Origin: UBA5336 sp964506685
GTDB taxonomy: Bacteria > Pseudomonadota > Alphaproteobacteria > Caulobacterales > Hyphomonadaceae
Length of the DNA: 33,687 nt
Direction of reading: 5' to 3'
NCBI GenBank assembly: GCA_964506685.1
Contig: CAZDMQ010000038.1
Coordinates: 1 to 33,687 of the forward strand
This document shows positions 25,298 through 33,672 of this stretch, piece by piece. Under the pieces are notes generated by a model. It ran no database searches, was not told the origin of the DNA, and worked only from the letters and a program-made list of their open reading frames with translations. Made by a program: the position numbers and the translations under genes. Position 1 is the first letter of the stretch, and each line of letters begins with the position of its first letter.

Positions 25298-25785
25298 ACC
25301 GGTTCTGATGGGGTGAGCTGCAGCCGGATCGTTTCCACGATGCGACGCGCCAGTTCCTCGGCAGCCTGGCGCGAGGCATTCGTCTGCGCCGAGATATCGC
25401 CGAATACGGCATCGGGAACGAAATAGTAGATCTCGCTTTCGGCCACGCCTTCGAGCATTTCGCCGTCATGGGTCAGGGTATAACGACCGACGAGCCGGAT
25501 ACTCGAGCGTGAGGCCGCGCCGTCGGCGCGGAAGGCGAGACGGTTGATCCGTTCCTGCAGGTCAACCTCGATCCGCGTCTGGCCTATGGCGCCGGGCATG
25601 CCCAACCGGGTTTCCTGCAGGAGGGCCTTGCGCAGCACGTGTCCGGTTCGGCCCTGGATGACCGGCACCTCGACGGTTCCGCCGGTGTCTGCAAGATCAG
25701 CCCGGTAGACCGGCTCGAACCCGCAGCTGGCCAGGGGCGACAGCGCGAGCAGGATGGTGGCGAGGAAGCGGGATGGCAGGCTCAT
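25294..25785 (-). CDS. lptE: LPS-assembly lipoprotein LptE
   Basis: LptE sits in the outer membrane, plugs LptD and helps deliver lipopolysaccharide to the cell surface. The 163-residue protein has a lipoprotein signal with lipobox LASC (Cys21) followed by GFEPVYR, a typical alphaproteobacterial LptE start. YTLTHDGEMLEGVAESE and the C-terminal AAEELARRIVETIRLQL fit the family. The leuS-lptE-holA order with ATGA overlaps at both junctions is conserved in Gram-negative bacteria. Confidence 0.9.
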   Translation of the reverse strand: MSLPSRFLATILLALSPLASCGFEPVYRADLADTGGTVEVPVIQGRTGHVLRKALLQETRLGMPGAIGQTRIEVDLQERINRLAFRADGAASRSSIRLVGRYTLTHDGEMLEGVAESEIYYFVPDAVFGDISAQTNASRQAAEELARRIVETIRLQLTPSEPV

Positions 25786-28334
25786 GCAACCACGATATTC
25801 ACGATGCGACCGGGAACGACAATGACTTTTTTCACGGTCTTGCCATCGAGGAAGGGCGCGACGTCGGGGTCAGCCAGGGCTGCCGCTTCGACATCGGCCG
25901 CGTCGGCATCGGCTGCGATGTCCAGCTGGGAGCGGCGCTTCCCATTGACCTGAATTGGCAGTGTCGCCGTCTCGTCGACCAGGAGCGAAGGATCGACCTC
26001 GGGCCAGGGCGCGGCTGCGACGAGGCCTTTTCCGGCGATCCGGGCCCAGCATTCCTCGGCAAGGTGGGGCATGAACAGGACCAGGCAGCGTGCGAACTTG
26101 TCGAGGGAGTCGTGGCGGTCACCGATTTCGGCGTTGTCCTCGGCGCGCTTCAGCATGCCGACCCATTCGTACAGGGTGGCGATCGCCGAATTGAACCTGA
26201 ATTCGGCCACGGCCTTGTCGATGGCCATGACGGCCTTGTGGCTGAATTTCCGCAGGGCGGTGGGCTCCGTCAACGATTTCGTCGCTTCGTCTCGCGGCAT
26301 GGCGTCGAACAAGGCCCAGACCCGCTGCGCAAATCTCGCCGCCCCTTCGACGCCCGACTGCGTCCACTCCACATCCCGCTCGGGCGGACTGTCGGACAGG
26401 GTGAAGAAGCGGGCCACGTCGGCGCCGAAGGCTTCGATCATGGCATCGGGATCGATCGTGTTGCGCTTCGACTTCGACATCTTCTCGACCGGCCCCACTG
26501 AAAGCGGATTGCCGGTCGAGATCTCCACCAGGTCCTCGCCCCGGCGCTCGATCTCGTCGGGGGAGACCCATCGCCCGTCTGACGTCCGGTAGGTCTCGTG
26601 GGTCACCATGCCTTGTGTGAACAGGCCGGCAAAGGGTTCGCCGTCGGGCAAGTCAAGCTCGCCGACGTCGCGCATGGCGCGCGCAAAGAAGCGTGAGTAG
26701 AGCAGGTGCAGGATCGCGTGCTCGACGCCGCCAATATACTGGTCCACCGGCAGCCAGTAGGCGCGTTCGGCGAGATCGGTTGCGGAGGCGAAATGAGCGA
26801 AATACCAGGAACTGTCGACGAATGTATCGAGTGTATCGGTTTCCCTGCGCGCCGGGGATGAACATTTCGGGCAGTCGACCGAGGCCCAGTCGGGGTGGTG
26901 AACGAGCGGGTTGCCGGGCCGGTCGAAGCTGACATCGTCGGGCAGACGTACGGGCAGGTCCGTCTCGGGAACGGGGACGACGCCACAGGTGTCACAATGA
27001 ATGATCGGGATCGGACAGCCCCAATAGCGCTGCCTGGAAACGCCCCAGTCCCGCAGGCGGTAATTCACCCTGCGCGACCCGAGACCCAGCGCCTCGATCC
27101 TTTCGATGGCCGCCGACTTCGCCGCCTCGATTTCGAGCCCGTCAAGGAAATCCGAACGGATGATCCGGCCCGGACCGGTGTAGGCGATGTCGCCGACTTC
27201 GTAGGTGGTGGGGTCCGCGTCCGGCGGACAGACCACGGTGGTGACGGGGAGCCCATACTTGCGGGCGAAATCGAGGTCGCGCTGGTCATGCGCGGGGCAG
27301 GCAAAGATGGCGCCGGTCCCGTATCCCATGAGCACGAAATTGGCGACCCAGACCGGCAAGGTCCTGTCCTCGAAGGGATGCCTGACCGAAAGCCCCGTAT
27401 CGAAGCCGATCTTGTCGGCCTTTTCGATCGCTTCTTCCGACGTGCCGACGCGGGCGCAGTCCTTCCGGAACTCTTCGAGGGCGGGGGTCTTGCGGGCGAG
27501 CTGGAGCGTCAGGGGATGATCGGGGGATAGCGCAATGAAGCTCGCGCCAAAAAGCGTGTCGGGACGGGTCGTGAAGATCTCGATGCCGCCCTTGAATCCG
27601 CGGGGGGCCCGACCGTTCCAGGCGAATTTCATCTGCAGGCCTTCGGAGCGGCCAATCCAGTTGGCCTGCATGGCGACGACCTTGTCCGGCCAGCGCTCGA
27701 GCCGGTCCAGCGCCGACAGCAGGTCGTCGGCATACTCGGTGATCCTGAAGAACCACTGGGTGAGTTCGCGCTGCTCCACCGGGGCGTCGGATCGCCAGCC
27801 CCGGCCATCGATCACCTGCTCATTGGCGAGGACGGTGTGGTCGACCGGATCCCAGTTCACCTTCGAGGCTTTCCGGTAGACGAGGCCGTGTTCGAGGAGT
27901 TTCAGGAAAAGCCGCTGCTGGTCGCCATAATAGTCCGGATCGCAGGTCGCGAATTCACGGCTCCAGTCGAGGGACAGGCCGAGTTTCGCGAACTGGGCCT
28001 TCATCGCCGCGATATTCGAATAGGTCCATTCGCCCGGGTGCACCTTGCGCTCCATGGCGGCGTTTTCGGCTGGCATGCCGAAAGCGTCCCAGCCCATGGG
28101 GTGCAGGACATTGAACCCCTTCGCCCGTTTGTGGCGGGCGACCACGTCGCCCATGGCATAATTTCGGACATGACCCATGTGGAGCCTGCCGGAGGGATAG
28201 GGAAACATTTCGAGGATGAAGGCCTTCGGCGCGTCTCCGGCTTCGGCTGGCGTCCGCGTCCGGTAGAGATCCGCCTCGGCCCAGGCTGCGCGCCATTTCG
28301 GTTCCGCCGTCTGCGGATCGTATTTCGTCGCCAT
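25782..28334 (-). CDS. leuS: Leucyl-tRNA synthetase
   Basis: LeuRS charges tRNA-Leu with leucine and edits mischarged products. The 850-residue class I enzyme has the HIGH-type YPSGRLHMGHVRNYA (HMGH at 52-55), the CP1 editing domain with a T-rich FTTRPDTLFGA, cysteine pairs HCDTCG and DCPKCSS for zinc, KMSKS at 618-622 and the C-terminal tRNA-binding domain. The ATG at 28334 is supported by GGAGG about 6 bases upstream, against an open frame to 28376. Its stop overlaps lptE. Confidence 0.98.
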   Translation of the reverse strand: MATKYDPQTAEPKWRAAWAEADLYRTRTPAEAGDAPKAFILEMFPYPSGRLHMGHVRNYAMGDVVARHKRAKGFNVLHPMGWDAFGMPAENAAMERKVHPGEWTYSNIAAMKAQFAKLGLSLDWSREFATCDPDYYGDQQRLFLKLLEHGLVYRKASKVNWDPVDHTVLANEQVIDGRGWRSDAPVEQRELTQWFFRITEYADDLLSALDRLERWPDKVVAMQANWIGRSEGLQMKFAWNGRAPRGFKGGIEIFTTRPDTLFGASFIALSPDHPLTLQLARKTPALEEFRKDCARVGTSEEAIEKADKIGFDTGLSVRHPFEDRTLPVWVANFVLMGYGTGAIFACPAHDQRDLDFARKYGLPVTTVVCPPDADPTTYEVGDIAYTGPGRIIRSDFLDGLEIEAAKSAAIERIEALGLGSRRVNYRLRDWGVSRQRYWGCPIPIIHCDTCGVVPVPETDLPVRLPDDVSFDRPGNPLVHHPDWASVDCPKCSSPARRETDTLDTFVDSSWYFAHFASATDLAERAYWLPVDQYIGGVEHAILHLLYSRFFARAMRDVGELDLPDGEPFAGLFTQGMVTHETYRTSDGRWVSPDEIERRGEDLVEISTGNPLSVGPVEKMSKSKRNTIDPDAMIEAFGADVARFFTLSDSPPERDVEWTQSGVEGAARFAQRVWALFDAMPRDEATKSLTEPTALRKFSHKAVMAIDKAVAEFRFNSAIATLYEWVGMLKRAEDNAEIGDRHDSLDKFARCLVLFMPHLAEECWARIAGKGLVAAAPWPEVDPSLLVDETATLPIQVNGKRRSQLDIAADADAADVEAAALADPDVAPFLDGKTVKKVIVVPGRIVNIVVA

Positions 28335-28460
28335 CTTGCCCTCCGTGGACGCTGGCCCCTGGCGCATCCTGATCACTAGCAGAGTCCGTGAAGTTGCGCT
28401 GGATGTCTGTTTGGCGCATTGTCCTGGCGTGCGCCGATGCTCACTTCGCGTGGAGCTGAG

Positions 28461-28892
28461 CTAACGGATTTCGGAATTCTTCAACCGCCGGGCCCGTTCG
28501 AGGATCCGGTTCTCGATCTGGATCGCCGTTGCCGGATCGACCGGGGCATCGACCCATTCTCCGGTGTCGGACTTCTCCTGGCGAAAGATCGCGACTTTCA
28601 CTCCGTCAGCCCTTAGGCGGGTGTCGAGAATGTAGACGGTCGCCTTGATCCGTTCATCGGGCGCGAGGCTGAACGTGTGCCAGTCGTAGATGATGATCCC
28701 GCCAAGCGGATCTGGCTGGGTCTGCAGCGGCAGGTCTTCCAGCGTGTCCAGGCTTGCCCTCCAGAGGTACGGATTGACGGCGCCCTGTAGTGTACGGGTC
28801 ACGGCAACGGACTGGCCCTGTTTGGCATGGGCGAGGGGCGCAGCCAGGCTGGCAGCGGCGATCAGGGCGATGGTGAGGAGACGACTGTGCAT
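28461..28892 (-). CDS. DUF3576 exported protein
   Basis: The 143-residue protein has a signal peptide (MHSRLLTIALIAAASLAAP, likely cut after AHA) and the DUF3576 core: VNPYLWRASLDTLEDLPL, DPLGGIIIYDWHTF, ERIKATVYILDTRLRADGVKV and IENRILERARRLK. DUF3576 genes usually sit directly upstream of leuS in alphaproteobacteria, as here (126 bp). The ATG at 28892 is chosen because the signal peptide starts there and AGAGG lies about 5 bases upstream. Function is unknown; an envelope location is expected. Confidence 0.9.
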   Translation of the reverse strand: MHSRLLTIALIAAASLAAPLAHAKQGQSVAVTRTLQGAVNPYLWRASLDTLEDLPLQTQPDPLGGIIIYDWHTFSLAPDERIKATVYILDTRLRADGVKVAIFRQEKSDTGEWVDAPVDPATAIQIENRILERARRLKNSEIR

Positions 28893-28986
28893 GGAACCTC
28901 TGACATGAGTGCGTGTCTTGACAGCCGAGCTATAACAAGGGCCCCCGAAGGCGACCAGTCTGGATATGCGTTTACGGAGCCGATGC

Positions 28987-30201
28987 ATGCCTTCTTTTCC
29001 TGATCGAACGGGTCCAGTCACCCTCGGCATCTGTGCGTTGGCGTCGTTTTCGCTGTGCCGTCCGGTCCTGGCGCAGACGGTTGACGCGCGTTTCCGGGCC
29101 GAACCGATCGCGTCGGTCACCGTCGTTCTGGCCCCCGGAGCTGACGATGATGCGGACGATGCCCGCGCCCAGGCGTCTGCCCTTTATGAGGTCGAACTTG
29201 GCGGGCGGGCTGAATATGTCCTCGACAATGGTGCTGAGATCGGTGGCCGGCTGGTCTGGCGCGGTCAGCGGGATCATCCGAACCGCCCAGGCGGAAGCGG
29301 GAGTCCTGTGGCGGGGACGGGCACGTTGCCGGGGGCCTTTTCGGGTCTGTCGTCTGCGGAACGTGCTGGCGAGACCGGTCCGCGGGGCGCGCTCGAGTCG
29401 GCCTTCGTCTATCTGCGCGGAGGCTATGGGGAAGTCAGTCTCGGCCGGGATAGCGGTGTGGCGGCACGGTTCCAGGTCGGCAATGTCGATGTCTTCTCGA
29501 TGGCGCGGGCCGCCGACAGCCGGCTCGATCCCACCGGCCTGGGCATCGTCATGACCCGGGCCGACCTGACCGGTCCGGCGGAGAAGTTGAGTTACACCTC
29601 GCCGAGGCTCCTTGGTGTGAGGGCCGGCATATCATATGCGCCGGAGGTGGAGCGGGCCGGTCTCGACCGGAACCTTGTGTTCGGATCCGACGGCCTCGAT
29701 CGGCCGGAACTGCAGGATGCGCTCGAACTGGGGTTGAATGTTTCGCGTCGTCTGCGGGCTTCCGGCACGCGGGTCCGGGCCGCCCTGGGCTACGCCCGGG
29801 CCGATCTTTCGCCGGAGGGGCCCGGCTTGACACCGTCCGTCGTGTCCGACGCGGTGGATGTTGTCTCGGCGGGCGCGGCGATCTCCCGCGAAGGTTTTAC
29901 CCTCGGGGGCTCGGTTCTGGAGTCCAATGACGGGCTGGAAGCGGGTGACTACTCAGCCTGGACTGTGGGGGCGTCCTATGCGTGGCAAGACTGGTCAGCC
30001 TCTCTCAGCCTCGGCGAATCGGACGCCGACTCGGTGGACCTGTCGGGAGATTCACTCTCGTTCGGTTTGTCACGTAACGTTCACGAAAACGGCGTATTTA
30101 CTTTCGGTTACCAAGAAATCGAAAGCCGCGTTTCATCGCGGTTCGCGGGAAACAAGGTCAATCGTGGCGGAATTGTGATCGAATTGTCACTCTCCTTGTA
30201 G
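28987..30201 (+). CDS. Outer-membrane porin
   Basis: The roughly 404-residue protein has a signal peptide ending near PVLAQ and a beta-barrel-like remainder: alternating hydrophobic strands (YEVELGGRAEYVLDNGAEIGGRLVWRG, GGYGEVSLGRDSG, KLSYTSPRLLGVRAGISYAP) and acidic loops, ending in a hydrophobic strand (GIVIELSLSL). This is the pattern of Gram-negative general porins, here in the alphaproteobacterial style. ATG at 28987 has GGAG about 8 bases upstream; 28966 has none. It is divergent from DUF3576 with a 94-bp gap. Pore selectivity is not predictable. Confidence 0.85.
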   Translation: MPSFPDRTGPVTLGICALASFSLCRPVLAQTVDARFRAEPIASVTVVLAPGADDDADDARAQASALYEVELGGRAEYVLDNGAEIGGRLVWRGQRDHPNRPGGSGSPVAGTGTLPGAFSGLSSAERAGETGPRGALESAFVYLRGGYGEVSLGRDSGVAARFQVGNVDVFSMARAADSRLDPTGLGIVMTRADLTGPAEKLSYTSPRLLGVRAGISYAPEVERAGLDRNLVFGSDGLDRPELQDALELGLNVSRRLRASGTRVRAALGYARADLSPEGPGLTPSVVSDAVDVVSAGAAISREGFTLGGSVLESNDGLEAGDYSAWTVGASYAWQDWSASLSLGESDADSVDLSGDSLSFGLSRNVHENGVFTFGYQEIESRVSSRFAGNKVNRGGIVIELSLSL

Positions 30202-30280
30202 AAGTGGAATTGTAAACGCATCTCTCATGGTCGAGGCGGCAAAAATGATGCATAAGACGGGATCGAAGGAGTTCGGGGCA

Positions 30281-30736
30281 ATGAAAGCTTGGCCGGTCCT
30301 GTTGAGTGCGGCGTTCCTGACAGCGCCTGCGGCATTGGCCGATACGCTTGTCGTTCCGGCACCAGAGCCTGTGGATCTTTCGGAACCGGGCTCGGTTTCG
30401 ACAACAGAGCCGCCAGCCTGGTTCCAGACCTTCACGCTTGCCGATCCGGGCTTTGTGACGCCGGAAGCCGCGCCCGAAGGATTCGCCCAGAAGGACCTTC
30501 GGCTGCAATGGCTGAAGACGGGTCGCTGGGAACTGACTCTCGACCTGACCAGCCGAAGCGATAACTCCCCGTTGCCGCGTGAGGAAATGGAAGCCAGCGC
30601 GACCTTCCAGATCACGCCGCGCATTTCGCTTGGCGGTGATGTCAGTGTCGGGGCTGACGAGCTTGACGACCGTACCGACTGGAAAGAGCAGGATATCGAA
30701 GCCGGTATCAAACTTAGGTCCGCCTTCCGCTTCTGA
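30281..30736 (+). CDS. ntrZ: NtrZ-like periplasmic regulatory protein
   Basis: The 151-residue protein has a clear signal peptide (MKAWPVLLSAAFLTAPAALA, cut before DT) and a mature part with WFQTFTLADPGF, GRWELTLDLTSR, PLPREEMEASATFQITPR and ISLGGDVSVGADELD. This resembles NtrZ, a periplasmic protein of Caulobacter reported to restrain the NtrY histidine kinase. From memory, ntrZ also lies near the origin between leuS and cenR, which matches this position. AAGGAG about 9 bases upstream supports the start. The family call is from pattern memory and not certain. Confidence 0.6.
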   Translation: MKAWPVLLSAAFLTAPAALADTLVVPAPEPVDLSEPGSVSTTEPPAWFQTFTLADPGFVTPEAAPEGFAQKDLRLQWLKTGRWELTLDLTSRSDNSPLPREEMEASATFQITPRISLGGDVSVGADELDDRTDWKEQDIEAGIKLRSAFRF

Positions 30737-30816
30737 GCCTTTCGAGACCATGACCGACATTGAGCTTCGTCCCGTGCCGCTCTGTTGGCAAGGTGCCGGT
30801 AGGGTGGTTTGGACTT

Positions 30817-31467
30817 TCATGGGTCATCTTGGATCTGGCCGTCCTCTTTCGCAAAGATTCCGAAGCCGTCGATCCCGGCGAGACCCGTCAGGCCCGCGAG
30901 TCGTTCGGCGGTCCGGGCTGTGATCCCTCCCAATCCATAGATGGGCGTCCGGCTGGCCAGGGCGAGTTGGCGCATGCGAATGGCGCCCATTGCTGCGCCG
31001 GCCGTCGGCGAGGCTGAGGCGAAGACCGTCGACACTATGGCTGCGTCGACGCCTCGCGGCAGGTGATGAACCGGATGTCGCGCGTGCCAGCTTGTTGTCA
31101 TGAGGCGAAACCGTCCTTGCCACAGTCCTGCCCGGGTGGCGTTCGCTTCGGGCCAGTGGACGCCGTCGGCGCGGAGTTTCATGGCGAGCTGCGGATCGTT
31201 CGCGACCAGGTAGATGAGCTGCGCCTGCCTGCAATGATGTTGCAGCCGCCGGCCTTCCCGTTCACGGGCTTCATCGCCGAAGTGACGATGGATGATTCCC
31301 CAGCCCGACGGAAGCGCGACGGTCAGAACCGTTTCGACGGGCATGCGCTGCGGATCGGTCATGACCAGGACAGGCGGCAGGCTTTTTCCGGTTGCAGCCA
31401 TTGCCGAGCGGGCCGCGCGGCGCAATCTGATCCTTTCCATCCTAGTTCCAGCGGAGCGGCTTGTCAT
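30817..31467 (-). CDS. Thiamine phosphate synthase-like protein (ThiE/TenI family)
   Basis: The 216-residue protein has a TIM-barrel pattern close to ThiE and TenI: VLVMTDPQRMP, LRADGVHWPE, LMTTSWHA, VDAAIVSTVFASASPTAG and PIYGLGGITARTAERLAG. The last is the phosphate-binding loop. Some catalytic positions of true ThiE differ (HWPE in place of HLGQ or HLPE, weak substrate loop), so it may be a diverged paralogue. The ATG at 31467 has an excellent ribosome site (GGGGGAG, 7-base spacing), which favours it over 31440. Its start overlaps that of the divergent yggS. No other thiamine gene is in the window. Confidence 0.75.
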   Translation of the reverse strand: MTSRSAGTRMERIRLRRAARSAMAATGKSLPPVLVMTDPQRMPVETVLTVALPSGWGIIHRHFGDEAREREGRRLQHHCRQAQLIYLVANDPQLAMKLRADGVHWPEANATRAGLWQGRFRLMTTSWHARHPVHHLPRGVDAAIVSTVFASASPTAGAAMGAIRMRQLALASRTPIYGLGGITARTAERLAGLTGLAGIDGFGIFAKEDGQIQDDP

Positions 31468-32140
31468 GATTTCACTCCCCCAGGACGCCAGCGTTGGAGA
31501 AAGGCGGTCGGCCTGCCTGTCTGCTCTCGAAGCGGCAGCGCCGGGGCGGAGGGTTGAGCTGGTCGCCGCCAGCAAGCGCCAGCCGGACGGCCGGATCGAA
31601 GCAGCGCTTGTGGCGGGCCATCGCCTGTTCGGAGAGAACCGCGTCCAGGAAGCCCGCGAGCGCTGGTCGCACAGGCGGGCTGTGTATCCGGACCTCCGGC
31701 TGCACCTGATCGGCCCATTGCAGACGAACAAGTCCGAGGACGCTGTCGCGCTCTTCGACACGATCGAGACGCTCGACCGCGAGAAGCTGGCTCGTTCGCT
31801 GGCTGCTGCCATGGACAAGCTTGGCCGCAGGCCTGATTGCTACATTCAGGTGAATACAGGCGAGGAGCCTCAGAAGGCGGGGGTCCTGCCGGGGGCGCTC
31901 GATGAGCTGCACGCATTCGCAACCGGCACCTGTGGGCTGACGGTCACGGGGCTGATGTGCATTCCGCCGGCGGGCGAACCGGCGGCACCGCACTTTGCGC
32001 TCCTGGCCCGACTGGCGGAGGAGCTCGGTCTTGCGCATCTTTCCATGGGAATGAGCGGGGATTTCGAATTGGCAGCTCGCATGGGGGCGACCCATGTCCG
32101 CATCGGGTCGGCGTTTTTCGGGGCGCGGGATGCGGGCTGA
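31466..32140 (+). CDS. yggS: YggS-family PLP-binding homeostasis protein
   Basis: Members of this family bind pyridoxal 5'-phosphate and balance cellular PLP and amino-acid pools; no enzymatic activity is established. The 224-residue protein has VELVAASKRQPDGRI (PLP lysine at 37), GENRVQEARERW, HLIGPLQTNKSEDAV, VNTGEEPQKAGVLP, LSMGMSGDFELAARMGATHVRIGSAFFG, all diagnostic. The ATG at 31466 has GGAG 9 bases upstream; a longer frame from 31292 is not needed. Its start codon overlaps that of the divergent ThiE-like gene. Confidence 0.95.
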   Translation: MISLPQDASVGERRSACLSALEAAAPGRRVELVAASKRQPDGRIEAALVAGHRLFGENRVQEARERWSHRRAVYPDLRLHLIGPLQTNKSEDAVALFDTIETLDREKLARSLAAAMDKLGRRPDCYIQVNTGEEPQKAGVLPGALDELHAFATGTCGLTVTGLMCIPPAGEPAAPHFALLARLAEELGLAHLSMGMSGDFELAARMGATHVRIGSAFFGARDAG

Positions 32141-32163
32141 ACCGGGTCGATGGCGGGAGTGTC

Positions 32164-32670
32164 TCATCGCCGGATATCGAGACGGCTGCCGGACTGGCTG
32201 CTCGCAAGCACGGTGAGGAGGTCCTCTCGCCTGAGGGCGATGCAGCCTTCGGTGGGCTTGTAGCCGGGCGTTGCGAGGTGAAGGAAGATCGCACTGCCCC
32301 GGCCAGGCCGGACGGGCGCGTCATTGTGGCCGAGAACCACGATCAGGTCGTAGACCGGCGCGTCGCGCCAGAGGACTTCATGGGAGGCCTCGAAGGGAAG
32401 GCTGACCGGACGGTTATAGAGGGGGTGCCGGGGATCGTCGCACCAGCCGTCATGGGGTCGGAGCGGGACGATGGGCAGACCGGTCTTTGGCGGCGCTTCC
32501 CGGTCGGGCCGGTAGAAGATGTGACGCATGGGCCAGGACCCGGACGGGGAGGCGCCGTCGCCTTCGCGCTTGTCGTCGGCTGTGACCACCCCGCTTCGTC
32601 CGAGGGCGCAGCGGGTGCGCAGGCCCGGGCCTTCAAACAGGCCGTCGGCGTGGGCAGTAAAGACGGCCAT
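32164..32670 (-). CDS. L,D-transpeptidase (YkuD) family protein
   Basis: The 168-residue protein has the YkuD catalytic region: FLHLATPGYKPTEGCIALRRED with His131 and the catalytic Cys143, followed by an arginine-rich end. YkuD enzymes form 3-3 crosslinks or attach proteins to peptidoglycan, outside the cytoplasm. No signal peptide or lipobox is visible at the chosen ATG (32670), which has GGAGAG about 8 bases upstream. Similar short, signal-less YkuD proteins occur in alphaproteobacteria. It is divergent from cenR with a 100-bp gap. Confidence 0.85.
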   Translation of the reverse strand: MAVFTAHADGLFEGPGLRTRCALGRSGVVTADDKREGDGASPSGSWPMRHIFYRPDREAPPKTGLPIVPLRPHDGWCDDPRHPLYNRPVSLPFEASHEVLWRDAPVYDLIVVLGHNDAPVRPGRGSAIFLHLATPGYKPTEGCIALRREDLLTVLASSQSGSRLDIRR

Positions 32671-32770
32671 CACGTTTCTCTCCCCAAAGCGTGATAGATG
32701 TTTGACGTGGGCCCAGCTTGTCCGGACCGGGGGAAGGTCGCAAGTGGGAAACGGAACGGAGACGAGACCC

Positions 32771-33457
32771 ATGGCAAGTGAAAAGACAATCCTGCTGATT
32801 GATGATGATGACGATCTGCGCGAAGCCCTGAGTGAACAGTTCGAGTTGCACGACGGATTCCGGTCTCTCGGTGCGGCGACGGCGCGCGAGGGCCTCGCAA
32901 TTGCCGAGGCCGAGCGCGTCGATCTCATCCTGTTCGATGTGGACCTGCCGGACATGGACGGCCGTGAGGCATGCAAGCAGCTGCGTGCCAAGGGGATCAA
33001 TACGCCGGTGATCATGCTGACTGGCCAGGACAGCGATGCCGACGCCATTCTCGGTCTCGATTCGGGCGCGAATGATTATGTCACCAAGCCGTTCCGCTTT
33101 TCGGTCCTGCTGGCCAGGGTCCGCGCACAATTGCGCACCTTCGAGCAGACCGAGGATGCAACCTTCGAGATCGGGCCCTATGAATTCCGGCCGGCCATGA
33201 AGGTGCTTGAGGGCGAGGACGGCCGCAAGATCCGGCTGACCGAGAAGGAAACGAACATTCTCAAGTATCTCTACCGGGCGACCGGCAAGACGGTGTCCCG
33301 GGATGAACTTCTTTCGGAAGTCTGGGGCTATAATGCGAATGTGACGACGCACACGCTGGAAACCCATGTCTACCGGCTACGCCAGAAGATCGAGCCGGAC
33401 CCGGCAAATGCGCGCCTGCTCCTGACCGATGCGGGCGGCTACAGGCTGCAGGCCTGA
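32771..33457 (+). CDS. cenR: CenR-type OmpR-family response regulator
   Basis: The 228-residue protein has an N-terminal receiver domain (DDDDD near 11-15, phospho-acceptor Asp56, Thr84 and Lys106) and a C-terminal OmpR winged helix (about 135-228) with IRLTEKETNILKYLYRATG and TTHTLETHVYRLRQKIEP. The sequence style and the position near the origin match CenR, an essential envelope regulator of Caulobacter partnered with the kinase CenK. The kinase is not in the window. GGAG at 32758-32761 with 9-base spacing sets the start; a longer frame from 32528 overlaps the transpeptidase gene. Confidence 0.75.
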   Translation: MASEKTILLIDDDDDLREALSEQFELHDGFRSLGAATAREGLAIAEAERVDLILFDVDLPDMDGREACKQLRAKGINTPVIMLTGQDSDADAILGLDSGANDYVTKPFRFSVLLARVRAQLRTFEQTEDATFEIGPYEFRPAMKVLEGEDGRKIRLTEKETNILKYLYRATGKTVSRDELLSEVWGYNANVTTHTLETHVYRLRQKIEPDPANARLLLTDAGGYRLQA

Positions 33458-33506
33458 GCCCGTCCCCATTGGACGATTGCCGGTTTCGCGCAGGGACGAT
33501 GAGCGT

Positions 33507-33526
33507 CGCCCCGGGGGAGCGGGGCG
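33507..33526. terminator. GC-rich hairpin after cenR
   Basis: CGCCCCG (33507-33513) and CGGGGCG (33520-33526) form a perfect 7-bp GC stem with a 6-base loop, 50 bp downstream of cenR. It lacks a T-tract, so it is at best an atypical terminator. Confidence 0.4.
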
Positions 33527-33612
33527 TTGGGGCCTTGCGAGCTTGATGGTTTCGGAGACGTGTCGTCAGGAGAAATCGGCGGGGACGCGCCGGCCCCTGG
33601 CCGCACCTGGCC

Positions 33613-33672
33613 AAGGCAGGCCCGGCTAAGTCAGGCCTCGCTAAGGAAGGCCTCGCTAGGGAAGGCCAGGCG
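33613..33672. repeat. Four tandem 15-bp repeats
   Basis: Four adjacent 15-base units are seen: AAGGCAGGCCCGGCT, AAGTCAGGCCTCGCT, AAGGAAGGCCTCGCT and AGGGAAGGCCAGGCG. Units 2 and 3 agree at 13 of 15 positions and others at 11-12. The period is a multiple of three and a frame through the array stays open to the window end on both strands, so it could be part of a gene continuing beyond the edge; no start was found on the plus strand. Confidence 0.8.

Noticed and set aside
32699..32714. TGTTTGACGTGG in the cenR upstream gap, like a parS half-site
   Set aside because: The left half matches well but the right half does not, so ParB binding is unlikely.
33261..33614. Minus-strand frame over the end of cenR and the downstream hairpin
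   Set aside because: Composition is typical of antisense GC-rich DNA, and half of it is opposite the conserved CenR DNA-binding domain.
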